NCBI GenBank assembly: GCA_937897985.1
Contig: CALCBD010000043.1
Coordinates: forward strand, 1 to 58,960
Source of the DNA: an uncultured Paludibacter sp.
GTDB taxonomy: Bacteria; Bacteroidota; Bacteroidia; Bacteroidales; Paludibacteraceae
Reading direction: 5' to 3'
DNA length: 58,960 nt
The first letter of the stretch is position 1; every line of letters starts with the position of its first letter. The translations under genes were made by a program, and so were the position numbers. The notes beneath the pieces were generated by a model. That model saw only the letters and a program-made list of their open reading frames with translations, was not told where the DNA came from and did no database searches. This document shows, in pieces, positions 44,001 to 52,798 of the stretch.

Positions 44001-45800
44001 AATACCAGTTGTTTTCGACTGGAAATAATCTGTTGAAGCTGTCGCAAATGATACAGTTACAGTATAGTCCTGTGTTGAACCATCTTCGGCTGTTACCGTA
44101 TATGTTACTGGTGAAGTGTAATCTATTGTAACACCCTGAGCCGGACTTACACCAGCATGACTTGATACTGTAATTGTACTTGATGTTAAATTACTTTTAT
44201 CTGTACCTGATGGAACAAAAACAGTAATGGTTTTTGATCCTTCATCTATATTAGAACTAACTTGTCCGGTAATCGTAAAAGCAGTAATTGCCTTTTCAGT
44301 ATTCAAGGTTCGAACAGGATTCGAAGCAGATGATTCAGAAGAATTGCCATAAGTGACTCCATCTCCGACTGATAGGACTTTATATGTATAACTTGTATTT
44401 GCTGTTAAACCGGTAATTAAAGTACTCGTTGTTAGAATATTGGAAATTGTTTTTACTTTAGTATTTGTTCCATCATAAACATTTAGGATATAACTGCTTG
44501 CATGGTCAACACCTGCCCAATGAGCCGTAAAACCCTGATTTGTTGCATCTGTTGCATCCGATATAGCCGGAGCATTTAAAATAGTAACCGCATTCACTAA
44601 AACCGACACAATATTACTGGTTAAAGGTGAACAACCGTTGACCACACAGTAATACCATTTTGTGCCTGGAGTAGCAGTTGAAGGAGTGTAGGTTGAAGCT
44701 GTTTGATCTGTCAACAAAGTAGCTCCGCTCGTCGATTGTGAATCATTACTATACCATTGATAACCAGTTCCATTTGAAGCACTTATTGATAAAGCAGTTG
44801 CCAAATCGTTCTGATTATAAGTCGCACCAACGGGTTGTGTGCCAATAGAAACGTTGCCATTTACAGTAACATTAACTACTTTTGTAACAGTTTCAGTACC
44901 ATCACTTAACTGAATGGTAAAAGCATCTGTACCAATATATCCTGCATTAGGCTGGTAACTCATTGTCCCTCCAGGAGTGATATCAGATGAACCAGAACTT
45001 GCTGTGGCATTGTTAATAGTCAAAGTTCCATGGGTAGGTGCGACTGATTGTGTCCATGTCTCAGTTTGATTTGCATCAGCATCACTTACATGCATAATAC
45101 TTTTGAAATCAAATGCAGTTGCATCTTGACATAATGTTATTGAAGGTGATGTTGTTTTAAATGTTGGAATTTCATTTGTAGGATATGTTTCAATTTTTAT
45201 TGCGTGTAGAAAAAAAGTAACTGATTTACGACCAATCGCTATCGACCTATTACCAGAAAAATTACTGGGTAAAGTAATAACATAATCAGTACGAGTATTT
45301 GTAGAAGGAATTGTATAATCTCCTAATAATGAGTTTGATAAAATGTCACCTACTTGAACAGTACCTCCAGTTGATGTACAACTTACTGTTAATGTGATTT
45401 TTCCTCCTTTGTTGAAATTACTACTAGGAGTAATCTTTAAATATTGATTTGTCATTGTAACAGCTGTTCCACCAGGCCAAGCAGCTGTGAATAAAGGAGA
45501 CATATTTGTTCCAAATCGAAAATAGTTTGGTGATGCAACAAGAGTTGCACTTCCAGGGGCCGATGATGAGTTATAAGAAGTACCTTTAAAAAGTAAAGTA
45601 GCTCCGTTAATGTAAAAATTTGTTGTTCCATCACCACTTGTGTTTACCGTCGGACTTGTTCCTGTAATTCCTGAAGTTGGACTGGTAGTCCAATCTTGAA
45701 AAGTTGAATTAACTAAAACAACATTTTGTGCCTCAGCCCCCCATAAACTTAGCAGCATCATGAAGCATACTGCTATTGATTTCGTAATTGATTTCTTCAT
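41016..45800 (-). CDS. Very large T9SS cargo protein, multi-domain
   Basis: A 1594-aa exported protein. Start set at ATG 45800, which begins the signal peptide M-K-K-S-I-T-K-S...W-G-A-E-A-Q and follows a -7 box; the upstream extension crosses that box. In order: a jelly-roll-like N-terminal domain, a cadherin-like repeat (S-D-A-D-A-N-Q-T...G-T-D-A-F-T-I-Q-L-S-D-G), an Ig-like region, a fibronectin type III domain (~430-520), a DUF5018-like module (~525-600), a long right-handed beta-helix-like stretch of short repeats rich in N-G-N-L and N-G-G (~620-1150), and a type A T9SS sorting domain at the end (V-Y-N-A-V-G-Q-Q-L-L...I-V-K-I-N...V-I-V-K). Probably an adhesin or surface-layer protein. Confidence 0.82.
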   Translation of the reverse strand: MKKSITKSIAVCFMMLLSLWGAEAQNVVLVNSTFQDWTTSPTSGITGTSPTVNTSGDGTTNFYINGATLLFKGTSYNSSSAPGSATLVASPNYFRFGTNMSPLFTAAWPGGTAVTMTNQYLKITPSSNFNKGGKITLTVSCTSTGGTVQVGDILSNSLLGDYTIPSTNTRTDYVITLPSNFSGNRSIAIGRKSVTFFLHAIKIETYPTNEIPTFKTTSPSITLCQDATAFDFKSIMHVSDADANQTETWTQSVAPTHGTLTINNATASSGSSDITPGGTMSYQPNAGYIGTDAFTIQLSDGTETVTKVVNVTVNGNVSIGTQPVGATYNQNDLATALSISASNGTGYQWYSNDSQSTSGATLLTDQTASTYTPSTATPGTKWYYCVVNGCSPLTSNIVSVLVNAVTILNAPAISDATDATNQGFTAHWAGVDHASSYILNVYDGTNTKVKTISNILTTSTLITGLTANTSYTYKVLSVGDGVTYGNSSESSASNPVRTLNTEKAITAFTITGQVSSNIDEGSKTITVFVPSGTDKSNLTSSTITVSSHAGVSPAQGVTIDYTSPVTYTVTAEDGSTQDYTVTVSFATASTDYFQSKTTGIWSDNTTWQSSGTGNAPWMDATSAPTSSAASVTIISGHTVTVNATSTIPATTVATGATLKATAQITLGTTLTVNGTYEHAMNGGNIPISVWNNESLLLIDGITGSIPTGIDQDFYNFTWNCTSQSADIGGIWSDARHIKGNVTITGTGTKYLRLMSMTAGVTKTLTIDGNLVLNGGLLTSNGSSAAGASVINIGGNLSVGTGSTLLFNNGSGASPCTINLTGNFLINGGTLSSKSASDNVTINFIGGVQTYTNTGTFNTSLSATTINVNGGSTLDIASQTIGGLLIFNLKSNAKLKTSHVNGVSGNFTTSGTKTFNPNSSFEFYGTETNAVTGANMPQSVKDVTITNSNGVSLSNDLTITGSLVTNSTVKLNSKILTINGNLQINNGGSIDAAPVYGSASTLIYNTGGTYGRWKELDSSTPANLQLSNNTTLNYPNGAIVERTFSGNLTIDAGSALYMDYSISGVNLPLRVNGNVTLNGNLSLGNAAGGDLYVGGNWSTGVGSNLYANSRAVLFNGTSEQTINNAGGASFPYMFIRPGAKVTLPVDNSLTVSNLTIESSSENGTGTLINKGTLTNTNATVNQSFQHAGALRTWYVTPPVASATPSGMSIIKSYDETSYSWSANTTTMLAKVGYQVVPAAAANDIAFNGTLNSGDQTVTLTGRTGYANKPGFNLIGNPYPAYLNWDLVTASTPNTNSMRTTTMWYRTKSDGAYGFWTVNGDGVAVPNNASKYIPPMQAFWVRAVEGGGSLVLTSDMTAHAPATDKLLKAPAAVQSALQLLRLQVSNGTYSDEAVIYFSAKASNDLDKIDAPKMSNENPAIPEIYTTLGSEHIVINAMNSIPTDQPIGLGFVPGSATSFSIKASEVSNLPSDVKVILKDNVTLIETDLTDGTASYQFSPETTVGDRFSVIFRSSSTTTALNNNNVNGTQIYWNNLQGLTLRTGDDKLIGSVLSVYNAVGQQLLSKKISGTTMNIEFPYVPDIYIVKINNITAKVIVK

Positions 45801-45854
45801 AAAAATTAAATTTAAAAGATTATTGTTTTTGTATTTGATTCTATTTTGATTATA

Positions 45855-45919
45855 CAAAAATAGAGGCCACAAATTTGTAATATGTTCAAAAAATGACTTA
45901 ATAGGTGGATAATTTGACA
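45855..45919 (-). promoter_or_regulatory. Shared upstream element and -7 box of a T9SS gene (copy B)
   Basis: Minus-strand -7 box TATTTTTG at 45855-45862, then 24 bp, then the same block as at 40645-40677 (27 of 33 matches, plus identical ATGTT next to it). The start codon lies 55 bp from the -7 box. Confidence 0.65.
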
Positions 45920-46294
45920 GTTGAAAAATAAAAACAGTGAGGAAAATGATTCTTACTTGCCGGCTGAGGCGTTAAAACCGGAATTTTTACCTCATACATA
46001 TTATTACAAATATTTACAAAACAAGCACTATGACGAACTGATCCTGTAATAATTGAATTCATGGAAGGAATTTCTTTGTATGTAAAAACGATTTCATTAC
46101 TGCTGAATTTAAAATTCAGCTCTTATTCAGTTCATTTTTTAGCTTAAAACGGCAGGTTTCTGCAATTTTAGACAGGATTATTAACTTAAATCAATAAAAA
46201 ACAAAAATAATGTGCTGAAAATTTGGCTCGTACCTACATGTTTTTGTTATTTTGCACACAATTTCAAAATTGAGTTTCACTTATTCAATCAACT
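45920..46294. other. Divergent spacer upstream of topA
   Basis: About 375 bp of AT-rich DNA. I find no gene, repeat or clear -7 box for topA here, apart from the neighbouring T9SS promoter on the left. Confidence 0.4.
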
Positions 46295-48670
46295 ATGTCA
46301 AAAAACCTCGTTATCGTTGAGTCACCGGCTAAAGCAAAAACAATAGAAAAATTTCTCGGAAGCGATTACCATGTCATGTCCAGTTTCGGTCATATCCGCG
46401 ATTTAGCCGACAAAGGCATCGGTATTGATTTTGAGGATAATTATCGTCCGCAGTACATTGTTTCGTCCGACAAGAAAAAAGTCGTTTCAGAATTGAAAAA
46501 AGAAGCGAAAGCTGCTGATGTTGTCTGGCTTGCTTCCGATGAGGACCGCGAAGGAGAAGCCATTGCCTGGCACTTGTTTGAAGAACTGAAACTGAAAGAA
46601 AATAATACAAAGCGTATTGTCTTTCACGAAATTACCCAAAATGCCATTCTTCATGCTATTGAAACTCCACGTTCCATCGATATCAACTTAGTGGACGCCC
46701 AACAGGCCCGAAGAGTCCTCGACAGAATTGTGGGATTCGAGCTTTCACCGGTTTTATGGCGAAAAGTACGTCCATCTCTCTCGGCAGGCCGTGTACAGTC
46801 GGTAGCTGTCCGTTTAATTGTGGAACGCGAACGTGAAATCAATCAATTTGTGCCTGAAAGTGCCTACAGGATTAGCGCTCAGTTTACATCAAAAGATATT
46901 AAAGGACAAACCGTAATATTAAAAGCCGAATTACAACAACGTTTTTCAACTAAGAATGAAGCACTTGCATTTCTCGAAAAATGTAAAACTTCTTCATTCA
47001 CCATCGATAGTATCGTTACCAAACCTGCCAAAAAATCGCCTGCTCCTCCGTTTACCACTTCGACCCTTCAACAGGAAGCTGCACGCAAACTCGGATTTTC
47101 GGTAGCTCAGACCATGCAGGTAGCCCAACGACTTTACGAAGCCGGAAAAATTACCTACATGCGAACCGATTCGGTGAACTTGTCCGAACTGGCGATTAAC
47201 ACTTCAAAGGCCGAAATTATCAGTATGGCCGGACAAAAATACGTTCATACCCGCAGGTTCAACACTAAAACCAAAGGAGCTCAGGAAGCTCACGAGGCCA
47301 TCCGTCCTACTTACATGAACGCACACACTGTGGAAGGTACGATTCAGGAGAAAAAGCTTTATGAATTGATATGGAAACGCACCATCGCCTCACAAATGGC
47401 TGATGCTGAACTCGAAAAAACCTCGATCTACATCAATAACTCCGGCAGCGAATATCAGTTTATTGCCTCTGGCGAAGTGATAGTTTTCGACGGGTTTCTG
47501 AAAGTTTACCTCGAATCGACCGATGATGAAACTGACAGTGAAAGCGAATCATTGCTTCCGTCGATGAATGAAGGTGAAAAACTATCGGCTATCGAAATAA
47601 TTGCTCAACAACGTTTTACACAAAAGCCTCCGCGCTACAGCGAAGCAAGTCTGGTACGCAAACTTGAAGAACTGGGTATTGGTCGCCCGTCGACTTATGC
47701 ACCAACCATTTCTACAATTCAAAATCGTAGTTATGTCGAAAAAAACGACCGTGAAGCTGAAAAACGCGAATTCAATGTTTTAAAACTGAAAGGAGATAAA
47801 ATTTCAGACCAGATTAAAACTGAAAATACAGGCGCCGAGAAATCAAAACTTTTCCCTACTGATATTGGCATTGTGGTGAATGATTTTCTGACAGAAAATT
47901 TCCCTGACATTCTGAGCTTTGATTTTACTGCCAATGTTGAGAAAGAATTCGATAATATAGCTGAGGGTAAAGTAAAATGGACCAAAGCTATCGATAAATT
48001 CTATAAAAAATTTCATCCTATCGTTGAAGATACGATGAAAAACTCTGAACGTCAGGTGGGCGAACGGATACTGGGTATCGATCCGGCCAGCGGTCGACAG
48101 CTCTCGGTTAAAATCGGAAAATTCGGACCACTGGCACAAATCGGCACTGCCGAAGAAGATGAAAAACCGGTTTTTGCATCATTGCTCAAAGACCAGTCCA
48201 TCGAAAGCATTACACTCGAAGAAGCGTTGGAATTATTCAAACTTCCGCGTCAGCTGGGTAATTTCGAAGAAAAGGTAATGACGGTGGCAGTGGGTCGTTT
48301 CGGGCCATATATCCGCCATGACAGTTCATTTTATTCTCTGCCCAAAACTGATGATCCAATGACCGTAACTACCGAACGTGCCATCGAAATCATCGAAGAA
48401 AAACGGGAAGCAGAAAAAAACAGACTTATTTGCAATCTGGGCGAAAACAATGAAATACAGGTACTTAACGGTAGATTCGGACCTTACTTCACTTGCGATA
48501 AAGTGAACTACAAAATACCAAAGGGAACCGATCCGGCTACACTAAGTTTTGAAAAATGTAAAGAACTAATGGCTGCTCAACCGGATGCCGGTGCAAAAAA
48601 GAAAGGTTTCGGACGTAAAAATGCCGGAACGAAAAAACAAACAGCTACAGAAAGTAAGAAAAAGAAATAA
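46295..48670 (+). CDS. topA: DNA topoisomerase I (type IA)
   Basis: A 791-aa enzyme that relaxes negative supercoils. The TOPRIM domain starts at V-I-V-E-S-P-A-K-A and has D-E-D-R-E-G-E-A-I-A-W (acidic metal-binding triad). The active-site tyrosine is in G-K-I-T-Y-M-R-T-D-S, with G-R-P-S-T-Y-A-P-T-I and H-E-A-I-R-P near it. In place of the zinc fingers of enterobacterial TopA the C-terminus has three TOPRIM-C-like repeats (G-R-F-G-P-Y pattern, about residues 600-760) and a lysine-rich tail. This is the usual Bacteroidota form. Single gene. Confidence 0.97.
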   Translation: MSKNLVIVESPAKAKTIEKFLGSDYHVMSSFGHIRDLADKGIGIDFEDNYRPQYIVSSDKKKVVSELKKEAKAADVVWLASDEDREGEAIAWHLFEELKLKENNTKRIVFHEITQNAILHAIETPRSIDINLVDAQQARRVLDRIVGFELSPVLWRKVRPSLSAGRVQSVAVRLIVEREREINQFVPESAYRISAQFTSKDIKGQTVILKAELQQRFSTKNEALAFLEKCKTSSFTIDSIVTKPAKKSPAPPFTTSTLQQEAARKLGFSVAQTMQVAQRLYEAGKITYMRTDSVNLSELAINTSKAEIISMAGQKYVHTRRFNTKTKGAQEAHEAIRPTYMNAHTVEGTIQEKKLYELIWKRTIASQMADAELEKTSIYINNSGSEYQFIASGEVIVFDGFLKVYLESTDDETDSESESLLPSMNEGEKLSAIEIIAQQRFTQKPPRYSEASLVRKLEELGIGRPSTYAPTISTIQNRSYVEKNDREAEKREFNVLKLKGDKISDQIKTENTGAEKSKLFPTDIGIVVNDFLTENFPDILSFDFTANVEKEFDNIAEGKVKWTKAIDKFYKKFHPIVEDTMKNSERQVGERILGIDPASGRQLSVKIGKFGPLAQIGTAEEDEKPVFASLLKDQSIESITLEEALELFKLPRQLGNFEEKVMTVAVGRFGPYIRHDSSFYSLPKTDDPMTVTTERAIEIIEEKREAEKNRLICNLGENNEIQVLNGRFGPYFTCDKVNYKIPKGTDPATLSFEKCKELMAAQPDAGAKKKGFGRKNAGTKKQTATESKKKK

Positions 48671-48855
48671 GGTTTTGTACCGGCAAAACCATCCGGATGG
48701 AAGATTTGGAAAATCCGCAGAGATTTGAAATATCATATAAAATTAAAAAATCCGGAGTGAAACCGGTATGATTTAGTACGTTCAACAATTTGAATAAAAA
48801 TTTCAGGTACATACAGCTGTTTTGCATTTGTCAACGTTAAAAAGAATTATTCAAT

Positions 48856-49893
48856 ATGAAAAAAATATTTATAAGTCCGATATTCATTTTTAGTCTTCTG
48901 ACCATCGGCTCGTATGAAAGCTTAAGAGCTGCCGATACAAATTCAACTTTGGTTTACTCACTTCCGAAAACCGAACTTGTGGTCGAAATTGAGGTAGAAA
49001 AGACAACACAGAAACCGGGACAGTATTACCAATACTCAGAACGCTATTTAGCCACCAATCAGGCCATTACCGAGAATAAAACCACCTACAGACTTAAAGA
49101 TATCAATGTAAAATGGCATTCAATTCCGGACACAAAACGAAGTTATCCGGTGACTGTTGAGCCAAAATCGAACATGAAACTTCTGACAGTCAATTCTCAG
49201 GGATTATTGTGTGGAATTAATGTACCGGTACAGCAAATCCCGAATGAAGACAACAGTCAGAAAATCATCACACAAAACAAAACTTCTGAAATTCAGCTAT
49301 TACCCTTAGGAGAAGAATATCTGCTGGCCGGTTCAAATTCAAAACTCGCCGAAGGTGTGGCCAAACAAATCTACAGAATAAGAGAAAGCCGTGTAAGTAT
49401 TATAACCGGCGATCTCGAACATTTTCCGGCCGATGGAAGTTCACTGAATACCATGTTGGACGAACTTAACCAGATGGAGAAACAACTTACCGAACTTTTC
49501 ACAGGTAAAACAACAATAGAAGTCATCAAACAAAGTGTAACAATTCAGCCTGATGCAGAAATGAGCAACAGGGTAATTTTCAGGTTATCAGCACTGAAAG
49601 GTATTATTCCGGCCGACGATTTAAGCGGTAATCCGATTTATATCAGTATCACTCCCGAAAAAACAAACCTTCCGAAAACTGAGTCAAAAGCTGCAAATAC
49701 CGGTTTAAACACAGTGTTGCCTGCAACTACTGATATTTTGATCAGCGACGGAACAACAGCTCTTTACAGCAATAAAATACTAATTCCGCAACTCGGACCT
49801 GTAGTCACCTACCCCCTGGAACTTTTCAACAGTCCTTCATCAAAAGTATATGTAGATGTCGAATCAGGAAAGTTATTGAGAATTGAAAAATAA
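48856..49893 (+). CDS. DUF4831 family exported protein
   Basis: A 345-aa protein with a signal peptide (1-25, ending L-R-A-A-D), so it is periplasmic or outer-membrane associated. The body fits the Bacteroidota family DUF4831: Y-S-L-P-K-T-E-L-V-V-E-I-E-V-E-K near the N-terminus, Y-Q-Y-S-E-R-Y-L, and a central I-Y-R-I-R-E-S-R-V-S-I-I-T-G-D. Function unknown; no catalytic residues apparent. It stands 36 bp upstream of the methyltransferase gene on the same strand, so shared transcription is possible. Confidence 0.85.
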   Translation: MKKIFISPIFIFSLLTIGSYESLRAADTNSTLVYSLPKTELVVEIEVEKTTQKPGQYYQYSERYLATNQAITENKTTYRLKDINVKWHSIPDTKRSYPVTVEPKSNMKLLTVNSQGLLCGINVPVQQIPNEDNSQKIITQNKTSEIQLLPLGEEYLLAGSNSKLAEGVAKQIYRIRESRVSIITGDLEHFPADGSSLNTMLDELNQMEKQLTELFTGKTTIEVIKQSVTIQPDAEMSNRVIFRLSALKGIIPADDLSGNPIYISITPEKTNLPKTESKAANTGLNTVLPATTDILISDGTTALYSNKILIPQLGPVVTYPLELFNSPSSKVYVDVESGKLLRIEK

Positions 49894-49928
49894 TACCACA
49901 AGATCATAACAAGCCCCAAAACTAAAAA

Positions 49929-50594
49929 ATGTCAGATCTATCAACAGTTAATGTAAATAAAACAGGATATTTTAACCGGAAACGACCGGAAATGCTTAAA
50001 CATATACCATCCAATGCATTGCGAATTCTGGAAGTAGGATGTAATGATGGTTCATTCTGTTCGACATTACAACGTAATGACAGAGAAATATGGGGAGTAG
50101 AACTAAATCCTGAGGCCGCTGATAAAGCTAAATCGGTATGCAACAATGTATTGACAGGTGATTTTAATGATGTTTACAATCAATTACCACGGAATTTTTT
50201 TGATTGTATTGTTTTTAATGATGTTTTGGAACATATATATTCACCCTGGGATACAATAAATCTGGTTAAATCTTTATTGTCAGACAATGGGATTGTTGTT
50301 TGTTCAATCCCGAATTTCAGATATATTTCGAATTTAATTACCGAAATATTATTTGAAGGGGAATTCAGATATAAGGCTGAGGGAGGAATTCTTGATGATA
50401 CACACATTCGCTTCTTTACAAAAAAAAGTATTTACAGAATGTTCAGTGAACAGGGTTATGATGTAATTGATTGCGAAGGAATTAATCCTTGTAAAAGCTG
50501 GAAAGAAAAATTATTCATTCGTCTGACCTTGGGTTTCCTGAAGGATACCAGATTTAAACAATTTGCCGTCGTAGCAAAACCGGTTAATGTATGA
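49929..50594 (+). CDS. Class I SAM-dependent methyltransferase
   Basis: A 221-aa cytoplasmic methyltransferase. The SAM-binding motif I is L-E-V-G-C-N-D-G-S-F-C (residues ~34-44), motif II acidic W-G-V-E-L-N, and motif IV F-D-C-I-V-F-N-D-V-L-E-H. The architecture (methyltransferase_23 type) is typical of enzymes acting on glycans or nucleotide sugars. It overlaps the GT2 gene by 4 bp (ATGA), so its substrate is probably part of the same polysaccharide or glycolipid. Confidence 0.88.
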   Translation: MSDLSTVNVNKTGYFNRKRPEMLKHIPSNALRILEVGCNDGSFCSTLQRNDREIWGVELNPEAADKAKSVCNNVLTGDFNDVYNQLPRNFFDCIVFNDVLEHIYSPWDTINLVKSLLSDNGIVVCSIPNFRYISNLITEILFEGEFRYKAEGGILDDTHIRFFTKKSIYRMFSEQGYDVIDCEGINPCKSWKEKLFIRLTLGFLKDTRFKQFAVVAKPVNV

Positions 50595-51607
50595 ATTCGC
50601 CAATAGTTTCAATTATTACCCCTACATATAATCACGAAAATTATATTGCTGATTGTATTAAATCAGTAATAAAACAGACTTATAAAGATTGGGAAATGAT
50701 TATCGTTGACGATGGAAGCAGCGATAACACGCTTGATATTGCAGTTGAATTTGCAAAATCAGACAACAGGATAAAAGTTTTCACTCAAAAAAATATTGGC
50801 ATTTTCCGATTGGGTCAAACCTATAATTATGCATTGTCAAAAGCCACTGGAAAATATATAGCAGTCCTTGAGGGAGATGATATTTGGTTACCTGAAAAGC
50901 TCGGAATACAGGTTAATGAATTGGAAAAAGATGAAAGTACAGTTTTGTGTTGGGGAAAGGCTTATAGTTCGACATCCGATTTAAAACAGGACTATCAACT
51001 GTATCCTGATGAAGATATTCAAAACCTGAAGTATTTTAACAACGACCCCACAGGAACAGCTGCAATCAAATTGATATATACATGTTTCATTCCTGCTCTG
51101 ACGGTTGTTGTTCGACGAGCAGCCCTTCAAGCAATCGGAGGTTTTATTCAAAATTACCATTTACCGCTGGTAGATTTACCTACCTGGCAACAATTATCTT
51201 TAAAAGGTAAATTCGTGTATATTAACCAACCGCTTGGCAGATGGAGAATTTATCCAAATCAGGTTACTAAAACATACACAGCAGAAATGGCTGAAGGTTT
51301 TTATAAACTTGCCTTGAGTTTCTACTCGGAGAATGAAGCTCTTTTTATTAGTCATCACATTTCAAAAAAAAATATCGACAAATACTTCAAAAAACTTCTT
51401 GTAATAAACTATTCAAGATCAGGAAGGTACAAGCTCATCAGAAAAGAATTTGCCGAAGCCAGAAATTATTACATCAAATCAATTTTTTCGTTTGGTTTCC
51501 ACGAACCATTATGGAAATTACGTTCGGTTACAGGATTAATTTTCAGCTTATTCAGAAAAGACATAGAAACTTTCACCAAAATACTGGGTAGAGTTAGTTA
51601 TAAGTAG
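50591..51607 (+). CDS. Family 2 glycosyltransferase
   Basis: A 338-aa GT-A fold enzyme that transfers a sugar from a nucleotide donor to a growing glycan on the cytoplasmic face. The N-terminus has I-I-T-P-T-Y-N-H-E-N-Y and I-I-V-D-D-G-S-S-D-N-T; the metal-binding acidic motif is V-L-E-G-D-D-I-W. There is no membrane helix. The start overlaps the methyltransferase stop. It converges with the GT4 gene, 39 bp between stops. Donor and acceptor are unknown. Confidence 0.92.
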   Translation: MNSPIVSIITPTYNHENYIADCIKSVIKQTYKDWEMIIVDDGSSDNTLDIAVEFAKSDNRIKVFTQKNIGIFRLGQTYNYALSKATGKYIAVLEGDDIWLPEKLGIQVNELEKDESTVLCWGKAYSSTSDLKQDYQLYPDEDIQNLKYFNNDPTGTAAIKLIYTCFIPALTVVVRRAALQAIGGFIQNYHLPLVDLPTWQQLSLKGKFVYINQPLGRWRIYPNQVTKTYTAEMAEGFYKLALSFYSENEALFISHHISKKNIDKYFKKLLVINYSRSGRYKLIRKEFAEARNYYIKSIFSFGFHEPLWKLRSVTGLIFSLFRKDIETFTKILGRVSYK

Positions 51608-51646
51608 AATAGCGAATGCTTGGTAATCATAATCAACAAGTTTAAA

Positions 51647-52798
51647 TTATTGTTTTACAGAATCATATACTGAACTAATCAGTTTTCCAATGTTTCTGAA
51701 GTCATATTTCTGGCTGATATCCGATGCAATTAATGCATGATTAAACTTTTTAGACGTCAATTTTTTCAGACCTATTATCCAGCTTTCGGGATTATTTTCG
51801 CACAATACTCCATTTGTTTCATTTATCAACTCAGGCAATGCTCCTGTATCAGAACAAATGACAGGAGTACCACACATCAATGCTTCAGCAGTAACTATCC
51901 CGAATGTTTCAATTGTACTTGCGTGAATAAAATAATCTGACTTTTGCAAGTATTCTGCTATCTCAACTTTTGATAAATATCCTGTAAAAACTGCTTTTAC
52001 GTTCTTTTTAACACATAATTTTTTCAACTCTTCTATCCTGTCACCACCACCAATCATGGTTAATGAAATGCTGTACTTTGATTGTTTCTGAAATTCAGAC
52101 AGGGCTTCAATAAATAATTCAGGCAATTTATCAGGAACTTTTTTATTCACCCAACTCGCTATAGCACAAAATCTTATATCTTCATTTCTATGATTATTTT
52201 CATGATAAAAAAATGTCCCGGAATCGACAACATTTCCAACGGTTACAAATTTTTTATCGAATAATTCAGGAAGAAGTGCTGAAATCTTTTTTTTCAAAAA
52301 ATCTGAAACCGGAAGAATCCTGGCTGCATTTTTATAAGCATTTGCAATTTGAGTCGAAATAACAGGAATTTTCATTGTACTTTCAACCCGACTCCAGTGT
52401 TCGGTTATAATGTATGGCACTTTGTACAGTTCAGAAAAACGTCTTCCAAAAATTCCTGCCGGATATACAACATTTGAATGAATAATGTCAGGATGAAAAC
52501 CTGATTTCATTAACTTTTTAACAGTGTTTTTTAACAATATGTATTGCAAATATTCTGCATAATAAATAAAATCCTTAAAAACGGAATTTACTTCAATTAT
52601 AATAGTTCTTACTTCTTTATCATCCTGATATTCAATATTTTTTATCCGTAAAAGATGATTTGATTTCTTTATAAGTAATGCTGCTACTACTATATTATGT
52701 CCGCTAAACCTGATGGCATGTGTATGTTCCTTTACAAAAACTCCAAAATTCGGATTTTCTATTGTCGGATACCAGGTCGTAAGAAATAGTACATTCAT
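51647..52798 (-). CDS. Family 4 glycosyltransferase (GT-B)
   Basis: A 383-aa retaining glycosyltransferase. The N-terminal acceptor domain opens F-L-T-T-W-Y-P-T-I-E-N-P-N-F-G-V-F-V-K-E-H and holds I-I-T-E-H-W-S; the C-terminal donor domain has G-G-G-D-R and the E-x7-E motif in E-T-F-G-I-V-T-A-E-A-L-M-C-G-T-P-V. These enzymes build lipopolysaccharide or capsule chains. It overlaps the flippase gene by 4 bp and is the last gene of the minus-strand yitT-flippase-GT4 group. Confidence 0.93.
   Translation of the reverse strand: MNVLFLTTWYPTIENPNFGVFVKEHTHAIRFSGHNIVVAALLIKKSNHLLRIKNIEYQDDKEVRTIIIEVNSVFKDFIYYAEYLQYILLKNTVKKLMKSGFHPDIIHSNVVYPAGIFGRRFSELYKVPYIITEHWSRVESTMKIPVISTQIANAYKNAARILPVSDFLKKKISALLPELFDKKFVTVGNVVDSGTFFYHENNHRNEDIRFCAIASWVNKKVPDKLPELFIEALSEFQKQSKYSISLTMIGGGDRIEELKKLCVKKNVKAVFTGYLSKVEIAEYLQKSDYFIHASTIETFGIVTAEALMCGTPVICSDTGALPELINETNGVLCENNPESWIIGLKKLTSKKFNHALIASDISQKYDFRNIGKLISSVYDSVKQ

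Noticed and set aside
45801..45872. Upstream ATG for the large T9SS gene
   Set aside because: The extension crosses the -7 box and puts 24 residues before a normal signal peptide.
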